Assembly (NCBI GenBank): GCA_942492625.1
Contig: CALOFM010000010.1
Coordinates: 1 to 64,000, forward strand
Direction: 5' to 3'
Origin: Thiosymbion sp942492625
GTDB lineage: Bacteria; Pseudomonadota; Gammaproteobacteria; Chromatiales; Chromatiaceae
DNA length: 64,000 bases
This document shows positions 43,905 to 51,673 of this stretch, piece by piece. A program made the translations under genes and the position numbers. Under the pieces are notes generated by a model, which searched no databases, had not been told where the DNA came from, and saw only the letters and a program-made list of their open reading frames with translations. Within the stretch, counting starts at the first letter, position 1, and every line of letters begins with the position of its first letter.

Positions 43905-44795
43905 ATGTCCAAGCAACACCCGATCGTAGCCGTTACCGGCTCTTCAGGCGCAGGCACCACGACCGTCAAAAACGCGTTCGAGCATATTTTCTACCGCGAG
44001 GGCTTCAACCCCGCGATCATCGAAGGCGACAGCTTTCACCGTTTCGACCGCGCCGAGATGAAGGTCGAGATGAACAAGGCGGCCGAAGAGCACCGCAATC
44101 TAAGCCATTTCGGGGCCGACGCGAACCGTTTCGACCTGCTCGAGGACCTGTTCCACACCTACGGCGAGACCGGCGGTGGCAAGAAGCGATACTACCTTCA
44201 CAGCGAGGAGGAGGCGGCCGAGCACAATGCGCGCCTAGGCACCGACCTCAAGCCGGGCCAGTTCACCCCGCTGGAAGAGATTCCAGAAGGCACCGATCTG
44301 CTCTTCTACGAGGGCCTGCACGGCTTGGTGGTGACCGAAGAGAACGACGTGGCCAAGTACGTGGACCTCGGTGTCGGCGTCGTTCCCACCGTCAACCTGG
44401 AGTGGATCCAGAAGATTCACCGCGACAACCTGGAGCGCGGCTACTCGGCGGAGGCGATCGTGGATACTATCATGCGCCGCATGCCGGACTACATCACGAC
44501 CATCGTGCCCCAGTTCTCTATGACCGACATCAACTTTCAGCGCGTAGCGACGGTGGACACCTCCAATCCCTTCATCGCGCGGGATATTCCCACCCCGGAC
44601 GAGAGCTTCGTCATCGTCCGCTTCCAGGACCCGGAGAAGTTCGAGATCGACTTCCCCTACCTGCTGTCGATGATCCACGACTCCTTCATGACCCGCCGCA
44701 ACAACATGATCGTGCCCGGCGGCAAGATGGGCTTCGCCATGGAAATCGTCCTCGGCCCCATCATCGAGCGGATGATGGATCAGTGCTGCCGCTGA
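43905..44795 (+). CDS. prkB: Phosphoribulokinase
   Basis: The 296-residue enzyme phosphorylates ribulose-5-phosphate to ribulose-1,5-bisphosphate for Rubisco, the step specific to the Calvin cycle. The P-loop GSSGAGTTTVKNAF (residues 12-25), EGDSFHRFDRAEMK, the NHFGADANRFDL-like segment (HFGADANRFDL) and LFYEGLHG are those of proteobacterial class I PRK. RBS GAGAAGAGGAG precedes the ATG. The enzyme is full length and intact, so the organism probably fixes CO2, although Rubisco is not in the window. It converges on corC and stands apart from any cbb cluster. Confidence 0.95.
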   Translation: MSKQHPIVAVTGSSGAGTTTVKNAFEHIFYREGFNPAIIEGDSFHRFDRAEMKVEMNKAAEEHRNLSHFGADANRFDLLEDLFHTYGETGGGKKRYYLHSEEEAAEHNARLGTDLKPGQFTPLEEIPEGTDLLFYEGLHGLVVTEENDVAKYVDLGVGVVPTVNLEWIQKIHRDNLERGYSAEAIVDTIMRRMPDYITTIVPQFSMTDINFQRVATVDTSNPFIARDIPTPDESFVIVRFQDPEKFEIDFPYLLSMIHDSFMTRRNNMIVPGGKMGFAMEIVLGPIIERMMDQCCR

Positions 44796-44943
44796 CCTTT
44801 GGTCGCCCGGCGGCGGACGCCGCCGGATCTCCCCACAGAGAGAGCGCCGGGGTAAAGGACTGGAACGAACGTCAACGGCAATCGCCCTTGACGATCTCCT
44901 GCGCACGCTCGATCTCCGCCGTACGCTAAAACCAACGTAAAGG

Positions 44944-45831
44944 TTACTCCGATTTCTCGGCCTGTATGTCGGCGCGGGCATCTGTGCCTTCCGTCGGGTG
45001 AACGCTCAACAGATGGATGCGCCGGCTGTCCGCGCGCATCACGGTGAACCGCAAGCCGGTAATCTCGATACGCTCACCGCGCTTGGGAAGGCGGCCAAAG
45101 GCGTTGACGACCACCCCGCCGATGGTGTCGAACTCCTCGTCGGAGAAGCCGCTGTCGAAGTACTCGTTGAACTCCTCGATCGTGGTGCGCGCCTTTGCGG
45201 TGTATTCCCGCGCACCACGCTTGAAGATGGGCGCCCCTTCGTCGTAGTCGTACTCATCTTCGATCTCACCCACGATCTGCTCGAGCACGTCCTCGATGGT
45301 TACCACACCTGCCGCATTGCCGTACTCGTCAACGACGATGGCCATGTGGTTGCGGCTGGTACGGAACTCCTTGAGCAGGACGTTGAGCCGCTTGCTCTCG
45401 GGCACAAACACCGCCGCGCGAAGCAGGTCGCGGATATTGAACGCGCGCTGATCCTTTCTGTGCGCGCAAAACGGAAGCAAATCCTTCGCGAGCAGTATGC
45501 CCACGACCTCCCCTTTGTCGTCGCCGATGACGGGAAAACGGGAATGGGCGGACTCGACCGCGACCCTGAGGATCTCATCCAGGGGATCTTCGCGCCGAAC
45601 GTAGACCACGTCGGCACGGGGGAGCATGATATCGCGCACCCGCAGGTCCGCGACCTGGAGCACGCCTTCCATCATGCTCAAGGCATCCGCGTCGAACAAG
45701 GAGCGGCCCCTGGCATCCTGCAACAGCTCCACAAGTTGGTCCCTGTTCTGCGGCTCGGCGCAGAAACGCCGGCCGATTTCCTTCAGCCATTTCCTCCTGT
45801 AGGAACGGATTTTCGCTCGGGCGCTCGTCAT
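44944..45831 (-). CDS. corC: CorC/HlyC-type CBS-domain protein
   Basis: The 295-residue cytoplasmic protein carries two CBS domains (VRDIMLPRADVVYV onward; NHMAIVVDEYGNAAGVVTIEDVLEQIVGEI) and a C-terminal CorC_HlyC domain (FDTIGGVVVNAFGRLPKRGE, with the end of the fold LRFTVMRAD). The family is linked to Mg2+/Co2+ efflux and, in the ybeX position, to ribosome and translation fitness. It starts seven bases after ybeY ends and closes the miaB-ybeZ-ybeY-corC operon; the lnt gene that usually follows is missing here. Confidence 0.93.
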   Translation of the reverse strand: MTSARAKIRSYRRKWLKEIGRRFCAEPQNRDQLVELLQDARGRSLFDADALSMMEGVLQVADLRVRDIMLPRADVVYVRREDPLDEILRVAVESAHSRFPVIGDDKGEVVGILLAKDLLPFCAHRKDQRAFNIRDLLRAAVFVPESKRLNVLLKEFRTSRNHMAIVVDEYGNAAGVVTIEDVLEQIVGEIEDEYDYDEGAPIFKRGAREYTAKARTTIEEFNEYFDSGFSDEEFDTIGGVVVNAFGRLPKRGERIEITGLRFTVMRADSRRIHLLSVHPTEGTDARADIQAEKSE

Positions 45832-45837
45832 TGGGTG

Positions 45838-46302
45838 TTACTGCTCCTCATAAGGTACGGGGAATCCTAACCCGCAGATGATACGGGTTTCCAGCCCTTC
45901 CATCTCTGCGGCAGAGGCGGCATCGAGATGGTCATAGCCGAGAAGGTGCAGCACGCCGTGCACCAGCATGTGAGCCCAATGGGACTGCAGGCTCTTGCCC
46001 TGCTCCTTGGCCTCCCTGGACACCACCGGGGCGCAGATCACCAGGTCCCCGATCAGATCGCAGTCCTCGAGTCCCGGCAGGGGCTCGAAGGGAAAAGACA
46101 GCACATTAGTGGGACCACGCCGGCCACGGAAGCGTCCGTTGAGCTCCGCTCCCTCAGCCTCGTCCACCAGACGGATACCGAGCTCGGCACGCTCGCGCCT
46201 ACCCGCCAATGCCGCCTCGGCCCAAACGCGGAGCTGATCGAGCGCCGGCAGATCGAGGGCTGCCGAGGCGTTTTGGATATCCAGCTTCAACTTCATGCGC
46301 AT
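45838..46302 (-). CDS. ybeY: Endoribonuclease YbeY
   Basis: The 154-residue protein is a metal-dependent RNase acting in 16S rRNA 3' maturation and ribosome quality control. The metal-binding H3xH5xH motif is seen in HMLVHGVLHLLGYDHLDA, and the family core ELNGRFRGRRGPTNVLSFPFE precedes it. A second ATG two codons in is an alternative start. It lies 91 bases after ybeZ and seven bases before corC. Confidence 0.95.
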   Translation of the reverse strand: MRMKLKLDIQNASAALDLPALDQLRVWAEAALAGRRERAELGIRLVDEAEGAELNGRFRGRRGPTNVLSFPFEPLPGLEDCDLIGDLVICAPVVSREAKEQGKSLQSHWAHMLVHGVLHLLGYDHLDAASAAEMEGLETRIICGLGFPVPYEEQ

Positions 46303-46393
46303 TGCGCAACCGGATTCAAATCCAGACGAAGAATTACCCTGGAAAGAGCAATTAGCATTTAGCTGTTCGCGATTAACTGAATCGAATCAGGCG

Positions 46394-47386
46394 CTAGCCT
46401 GCTGCTTTGGAACGATCGGCCTGCTTGCGATCGAACGAGTCGTAGGCCCCGACGATGCGCTGGACCAATGCGTGGCGCACCACATCCCGCGCATTGAAGA
46501 AGGTGAAGCTGATGCCTTCCACGTGACCCAAAATCTCTATTGCCTGGCGCAGGCCCGATGGCTGCCCCCGCGGCAGGTCCACCTGGGTAACGTCTCCGGT
46601 GACTACTGCGGTGGACCCGAAGCCGATGCGAGTAAGAAACATCTTCATCTGCTCCGGCGTGGTGTTCTGGGCCTCGTCCAGGATGATGAAGGCATCGTTC
46701 AGGGTCCGTCCGCGCATGTAAGCCAAGGGGGCTACCTCGATCACGTTGCGCTCGATCAGCTTGTTCACCTTCTCAAACCCCAGCATCTCGTACAGGGCAT
46801 CGTAGAGCGGGCGCAGGTAGGGATCGATCTTCTGAGCCAGGTCCCCCGGCAGGAAGCCCAGCCGCTCACCCGCTTCCACCGCCGGGCGCACCAACACCAA
46901 GCGACGCACGCGGTCGGACTCCAAACACTCCACGGCGCAGGCCACCGCGAGATAGGTCTTTCCAGTGCCTGCCGGGCCGACCCCGAAATTGATGTCGTTG
47001 CGCAAAATGGCGTGCAGGTATTCCTGCTGGTTCGGCCCGCGCGCACGTACCAAGGCGCGCTTGGTCTTGATGACCAGGTCCGGCAGGCGATCCCCGGTAT
47101 GGTCGAGCAGGGCCTCGACGCCGGACTCCTGTAGATGCAGGTGCACCCGCTCGGGGGTCAGGACCTCATCGGCGGTCGCCGCGTAGAGATCGCGCAAGAC
47201 CTGCTCCCCGGCTGCCACCGAACGGCGCTCGCCAATCAGGCGGAAAACGCTGCCACGGTAATTGATCTCGACGCCGAGCCGGCGCTCGATCTGGCGCAAA
47301 TGCTGATCGAGTTGACCACACAGGTTGGCGAGACGTTCGTTGTCCTCCGGCAGCTCGAGATCGACGGTTTCCGGTTGGGTAGGCAA
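46394..47386 (-). CDS. ybeZ: PhoH-like ATPase YbeZ
   Basis: The 330-residue PhoH-family ATPase has an N-terminal KH-like region and a P-loop domain with Walker A GPAGTGKTYLAVACAV, VLVRPAVEAGERLGFLPGD, and DEAQNTTPEQMKMFLTR (Walker B with DEAQ). Members partner YbeY in RNA metabolism. Its start lies 41 bases after miaB, and it is followed by ybeY. The frame is intact and the length is normal. Confidence 0.95.
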   Translation of the reverse strand: MPTQPETVDLELPEDNERLANLCGQLDQHLRQIERRLGVEINYRGSVFRLIGERRSVAAGEQVLRDLYAATADEVLTPERVHLHLQESGVEALLDHTGDRLPDLVIKTKRALVRARGPNQQEYLHAILRNDINFGVGPAGTGKTYLAVACAVECLESDRVRRLVLVRPAVEAGERLGFLPGDLAQKIDPYLRPLYDALYEMLGFEKVNKLIERNVIEVAPLAYMRGRTLNDAFIILDEAQNTTPEQMKMFLTRIGFGSTAVVTGDVTQVDLPRGQPSGLRQAIEILGHVEGISFTFFNARDVVRHALVQRIVGAYDSFDRKQADRSKAAG

Positions 47387-47427
47387 AACGGGAGGATTCT
47401 TGATACTGCTCGTGAGAGAGGGCGGAG

Positions 47428-48777
47428 TCAGGACGCTGCTCGAAACGCGGGTTGCCGTACAAGCTCCCCGCGCAGCGAGTTGGGCAATGCCTGCGTGATG
47501 ATCAGGTCTGCAAAATGGCCGACTAAGTCGCCCGGGCCTGCGAAGTTGACCACCCGGTTATTTGCGGTGCGTCCCGCATGCTCAGTTGGGTCCTTGCGCG
47601 ACGGCCCCTCCACAAGCACCTGCTCCTCGGTACCGACCATGCGCCGGCTAATGATCTGGGCATGTTGACTCAAACGCCGCTGCAGCAGCGCTAAACGCTC
47701 CTGCTTGAGCTTGCGCGGGACATCGTCCGGATAGTCCGCGGCGGGGGTGCCGGGACGACGGCTATAGATGAAGCTGAAGCTGGTATCGAAGCCGATCTCC
47801 TCGACCAGGGCCAGCGTCGCTGCGAAGTCCTCATCGCTCTCGCCGGGAAAGCCAACAATGAAGTCCGAGGAGATGCTGATGCCCGGACGAATCCGGTGCA
47901 GCTTGCGGATCTTGGCCTTGTACTCCAGGACCGTATGTCCCCGCTTCATGGCAGCCAGGATGCGATCCGATCCGCTCTGCACCGGCAGATGCATGTGGCT
48001 CACCAGCTCCGGCACATCGGCGTAGACCTCAATCAGGGAATCGGTGAGCTCCACCGGGTGGGAGGTGGTGTAGCGGACACGATCGATGCCGCCCACGGCC
48101 GCCGTATAACGGATCAGCAGCGCCAGATCGGCAGTCTCTCCGTCGTGCATAAGTCCACGGTAGGCGTTCACATTCTGGCCAAGCAGGTTGACCTCGCGCA
48201 CCCCTTGTTCGGCGAGATCGGCGATCTCCGCGATGACGTCGTCGAAAGGGCGACTCACCTCCTCGCCCCGCGTGAAGGGCACCACGCAATAGGTGCAGTA
48301 CTTGGAGCAGCCCTCCATCACGGACACGAAGGCGGTCGGCCCCTCGGCCAGCGGTGCCGGCAGACAGTCGAACTTCTCAATCTCCGGGAAGGACACGTCC
48401 ACCTGGGGCTGGTGCCGTCCCTGAAGCTCGTCGAGCATTCGCGGCAGACGATGAAAGGTCTGAGGCCCGAACACCAGGTCCACGTGGGGCGCGCGCTCGC
48501 GGATCAGCTCCCCCTCCTGACTCGCGACGCAACCGCCTACACCGATGACCAGATTTGGATTCCGTTCCTTCCAGGGGCGCCAGCGCCCGAGCAAGGAAAA
48601 CACCTTCTCCTGCGCCTTCTCGCGGATAGAGCAGGTATTGAGCAGCAGAACATCGGCATCCTCGGGGCGCGACACGAGCTCGAGGCCGTGGGAAACACGC
48701 AGCACGTCCGCCATGCGGGCGGAATCGTACTCGTTCATCTGGCAGCCGTAGGTCTGGATATAGAGCTTGTTGGACAT
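47428..48777 (-). CDS. miaB: tRNA-2-methylthio-N6-isopentenyladenosine synthase
   Basis: The 449-residue radical-SAM enzyme methylthiolates i6A37 in tRNA. I start at the ATG at 48777 because the family begins at once with KLYIQTYGCQMNEYDS; upstream codons are non-homologous. The N-terminal UPF0004 domain provides three Cys for the auxiliary cluster (TYGCQMN, LLNTCSIREKAQ, GVGGCVASQEG). The radical-SAM CxxxCxxC is CSKYCTYCVVPFTRG. A TRAM domain (VGTEEQVLVEGPSRKD) lies near the end. It is the first gene of the miaB-ybeZ-ybeY-corC operon. Confidence 0.96.
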   Translation of the reverse strand: MSNKLYIQTYGCQMNEYDSARMADVLRVSHGLELVSRPEDADVLLLNTCSIREKAQEKVFSLLGRWRPWKERNPNLVIGVGGCVASQEGELIRERAPHVDLVFGPQTFHRLPRMLDELQGRHQPQVDVSFPEIEKFDCLPAPLAEGPTAFVSVMEGCSKYCTYCVVPFTRGEEVSRPFDDVIAEIADLAEQGVREVNLLGQNVNAYRGLMHDGETADLALLIRYTAAVGGIDRVRYTTSHPVELTDSLIEVYADVPELVSHMHLPVQSGSDRILAAMKRGHTVLEYKAKIRKLHRIRPGISISSDFIVGFPGESDEDFAATLALVEEIGFDTSFSFIYSRRPGTPAADYPDDVPRKLKQERLALLQRRLSQHAQIISRRMVGTEEQVLVEGPSRKDPTEHAGRTANNRVVNFAGPGDLVGHFADLIITQALPNSLRGELVRQPAFRAAS

Positions 48778-49053
48778 GCTGACGAGGGTAGCGAAAAATC
48801 GCTGATAATCCAACGTTTCAGATGGCTCTGTCCAACCCAACAATGGATTGCGATAGCCGACATGCTTGTGTTGAAGACCGCTGCCTGCCACCGCAGGAAG
48901 CCAATTGGAACCGTCGGCGTCTATTCAAATACTGTAGGTTAGTTCACGCAATCCAGAAACGAAAACAGGTATCGTGACTTTAGCTGAACCAGCACACTGC
49001 CGGATTTAGTAGACAAAAAAACGCGGAACAACTTGAACACGCGAGAGCAACCA

Positions 49054-49239
49054 ATGAAAGATGGCCCCAATGATACAAACCTGGCCAGAGCCACTCCGTT
49101 TTTTTGGTTAGAGGGCACACTCGCTTCTTACGAAGTGGAGGAAGTGGACGGCCACGAGCTGGCAAAGTTTATGCGCGATCTCGCCGTCGGCATTGGAATT
49201 GACGAAGTACCTGAGGCCAAGGGATCCGGTACGGCCTGA
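49054..49239 (+). CDS. Small hypothetical acidic protein
   Basis: The product is 61 residues from the ATG at 49054 (GCGAGAG upstream; an in-frame TTG at 49033 also exists). The sequence contains TPFFWLEGTLASYEVEEVDGHELAKF and an acidic tail. No signal peptide, membrane segment or known motif is visible. Support comes from the ribosome site, the charged protein-like composition and the good terminator 25 bases downstream. Confidence 0.5.
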   Translation: MKDGPNDTNLARATPFFWLEGTLASYEVEEVDGHELAKFMRDLAVGIGIDEVPEAKGSGTA

Positions 49240-49263
49240 TTTCTATCGGGGGAAAAAAGACTG

Positions 49264-49292
49264 AACCCGGCATCCGTACCGGGTTTTTTTTT
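49264..49292. terminator. Bidirectional intrinsic terminator
   Basis: AACCCGG (49264-49270) and CCGGGTT (49279-49285) form a stem with an eight-base loop. Nine T follow on the plus strand (49284-49292); on the minus strand a run of six T (49253-49258) follows shortly after the stem. It lies exactly between the small gene at 49054 and the convergent DUF1631 gene. Confidence 0.85.
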
Positions 49293-49299
49293 GACGCTA

Positions 49300-50181
49300 T
49301 CAGCTCAATACAAGAGCAGATCGTTCGCGCAAGCGCTGTATACAACGGCTGGCGGTGATGCAAACTGCATCGTGCTTTTCCCGGTCTCTGAAGAAATAAA
49401 TGCCTCCCTTACTGATCCATTCCAAGCACATTACCCGCTTGGTTGCACGCTCGTTCTGAAATTCCACCGAAGCGCCAACAACCAAGCCCCGGAGAGAATT
49501 CAACTCATCGGTCATCACCATCGGCTCAGCATCTGTCTCACTTTGCAAGCTGCGCGGATTCGTTGTTCGAGCGATGTCCACATTGCGATCCCCGCCAATG
49601 CCGTCACGATCGACAGAGGGCTCACTGGCAAGCGCGCTCACCGAGTCAAGCGTAGATCCCGCGACTGCATTTACATCCGTGGCCAGGGTCGCTGCGTGGA
49701 TCTGAGCCAACTTGGCGAAAAACGCATTCTCGTCGGACACGGTGACCTCCTGAGATTTTAGTACGCCGTGTACCCACTGAAACAACTCCGGAAGGATCGC
49801 AAAAAGTCGCTTTCGGCCCTCCGCATCGCGCTTTGGTGTCACGCTCCAAGTCAAGTCTTCCGTGTTTTCCAGAGCCCTACGCCAGCCCTCACCATTCTCG
49901 CCCTCGTGCAGACAAAGCCGAATCAGATGAGACCGCCAATGTGTTTCCAAGAAGTGCGAGATCAGCGGTGGCAACGGGTATTTACAGGCGTAGTAATCAA
50001 GGTGGCGAGAAACGGTTTCGCCTGCGGCCTCCAGATCGGCACTCCTCTTCGGCGCGTCCAATTCCGAAAAGGTTTTTGGTACCGCATCCGCCCGGCTCGG
50101 GACCGGAGCTTCGGACTTGAACGTGGATTGCACATAATTACTCACCAAGTCGCTCACGACTCGTGCCGAGAAAGCGGTCAT
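49300..50181 (-). CDS. Short DUF1631-family protein (C-terminal half only)
   Basis: From the ATG at 50181 (AGGGA nine bases upstream) the product has 293 residues. The region LISHFLETHWRSHLIRLCLHEG, then GWRRALENTEDLTWSVTPK and LPELFQWVHGVLKSQ, and the end SVEFQNERATKRVMCLEWIS follow the C-terminal part of DUF1631 proteins, which are normally about 700 residues or more. Here the long N-terminal part is absent and a variable Ser/Asp-rich linker sits near residues 190-240. The function of DUF1631 is unknown to me. The gene stands alone and ends at a bidirectional terminator. Confidence 0.7.
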   Translation of the reverse strand: MTAFSARVVSDLVSNYVQSTFKSEAPVPSRADAVPKTFSELDAPKRSADLEAAGETVSRHLDYYACKYPLPPLISHFLETHWRSHLIRLCLHEGENGEGWRRALENTEDLTWSVTPKRDAEGRKRLFAILPELFQWVHGVLKSQEVTVSDENAFFAKLAQIHAATLATDVNAVAGSTLDSVSALASEPSVDRDGIGGDRNVDIARTTNPRSLQSETDAEPMVMTDELNSLRGLVVGASVEFQNERATKRVMCLEWISKGGIYFFRDREKHDAVCITASRCIQRLRERSALVLS

Positions 50182-50607
50182 GCTTATGTCCCTCGTTGAT
50201 TGCTGTTTTAGCACTTGTTTAGTACTTTTTGAGACAGACTATAAATTTCTTCACGTCGACAACGTGACATCCGTCACAATTTTCGGAAACCCAGCTTTCG
50301 GCACAGGTCAGCTTGACTTGGCACGGAGGCAAAGCCGGTTTTAAACCGCTGCCGTTGAGTATCTCCAAGGCGGACATAACCAAGTAGCCTCGGAAGGTTA
50401 ATCACGGTTTCGGTACCGGCCTGGAATGTTCGACCGACTTCTCATTCCTTGTGTGCCAAAAGCCCGTACCCGCCAGCTCTCCATTGGCTGGTGACGCGGT
50501 TCACAGCATCGGCATCCGTGTTCGTAGATCCTAACGTTACGCAACACAGATCAGTGCAATAGGCGCATTCAGTGCAGTGCAACTGCTTAGGACATCCGGA
50601 GAACAAC
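50182..50607. other. Gap with possible structured RNA
   Basis: There is no gene in these 426 bases. The stretch 50320-50400 contains GGCAAAGCC, a perfect palindrome CGGTTTTAAACCG, and GGAGGC that can pair with GCCTC about 60 bases later, which suggests a folded RNA leading towards the small membrane protein gene at 50608. It does not match a riboswitch consensus that I could align. Confidence 0.35.
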
Positions 50608-50883
50608 ATGACAAGAGCCTTTACGATTCCAGGCGGGACGCTTTACTACGCGAAAAACCGCTTCTTGGCCACAGTGAAGAAAGAGGGTTCAGCAAGAATC
50701 AGCTGGATGCGGGTCGTCAAACTACCCGCGCTCACTCTTTTGCTGATGGTGTTCGGGGGCCTAAGTGTCGCCGGCCACACCTATTACGTTGAAACGGAAA
50801 CCAAACGCATCATCGCGGAAACCGATCAGTTTATCGCCGGCATACTTCAGGCCCGTTCAACTACCGATGTAACCGACCTTTAA
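50608..50883 (+). CDS. Small single-span membrane protein, unknown
   Basis: The 91-residue product starts at 50608 (GGAG eight bases upstream; an ATG at 50572 lacks a site). A basic N-terminal half (about 1-40) precedes one hydrophobic segment (LPALTLLLMVFGGLSVAGHTYYV, residues 41-63) and a short polar tail with TETKRIIAETDQFIAGILQ. I do not recognise a family. It stands alone. Confidence 0.55.
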   Translation: MTRAFTIPGGTLYYAKNRFLATVKKEGSARISWMRVVKLPALTLLLMVFGGLSVAGHTYYVETETKRIIAETDQFIAGILQARSTTDVTDL

Positions 50884-51134
50884 GCGGCATCCGTGCCCGG
50901 GCGTGAACTGTCAAAGACAGATTGGGGCATAGCGCCGACGCCAAGGTGCGGACCTGGAGGCGAATCCTTAGGCGATTGACAGAAATCGCCTTAGTTCACC
51001 TTGTCTGCATCGGGTTCTCGGTCTCGCTATAGAACAAAAGCGTTAAAACACTGCCGTGTTGTTGCCGTTATCCAGCAGGATCCCTCCCGGGACGGAACGC
51101 ACACTCAACCAAGGGCAAGGGCACGCAACGCGGC

Positions 51135-51578
51135 TCATCCGCCCCAGCACTTGTTTCCGAGAGTCCCCGTGGCGCTCTTTACTCCCGTACTTGTCAACGT
51201 AAACGAAGTGCATCTGGTATCCCCTGCTTGAACCCCGGTTCCGACAGGGGTCGCAGTCAACGAATAGCCGATGGCAGTTACAGTCGGAGTGACCGTATAG
51301 ATACCCTCGGACGACGTAAACGCCGTTCCGGATTCGATCGGGCAGTTGTCGTGATTGTAGACATTATACTGCGTATAGCACCGCTCAAGAGTTTGGGCCG
51401 CTTCCGCCAGCTCGGTCGTGGCGTCACTGCGTCTTGTTTTTCTGACCGATTCGGTATAGGAGGGAAAAGCGACTGCCCCCAGGATGGCGACGACAGCTAC
51501 CACGATCAGCAACTCAACCAGTGTAAAACCGTGCGCCCTGGCCACACCCTCCTTTTCATCCACGAGCGTTTTAATCAT
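51135..51578 (-). CDS. pilE: Type IV pilin-like protein PilE
   Basis: The 147-residue prepilin has the class III signal: a leader of about 16 residues, cleavage in AHG/FTLVELLIVVAVVAIL with Glu at +5, and a long amphipathic helix. The C-terminal part has cysteines (ERCYTQYNVYNHDNC) and a final pair (RCTSF ... KCWGG) for the D-loop disulfide. As the last gene after pilY1 it corresponds to the minor pilin PilE of the fimT/U-pilV-W-X-Y1-E cluster. Confidence 0.9.
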   Translation of the reverse strand: MIKTLVDEKEGVARAHGFTLVELLIVVAVVAILGAVAFPSYTESVRKTRRSDATTELAEAAQTLERCYTQYNVYNHDNCPIESGTAFTSSEGIYTVTPTVTAIGYSLTATPVGTGVQAGDTRCTSFTLTSTGVKSATGTLGNKCWGG

Positions 51579-51673
51579 AAGTATATCCTGACCGTCCTAC
51601 CGGCATCATAGCCTCACGCGTGTAGGGAGTTACTCGCATTCTACGTGAGTTGAGCCTTCGGATTGTATATTGG

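Noticed and set aside
50315..50340. Sigma-54 promoter (TTGGCAC...)
   Set aside because: The -12 element does not have GC at the required distance from the -24 GG.
50320..50400. Cyclic-di-GMP class I riboswitch (because of GGCAAAGCC)
   Set aside because: Only one of the two conserved CAAA segments is present and the receptor helix sequences do not align.
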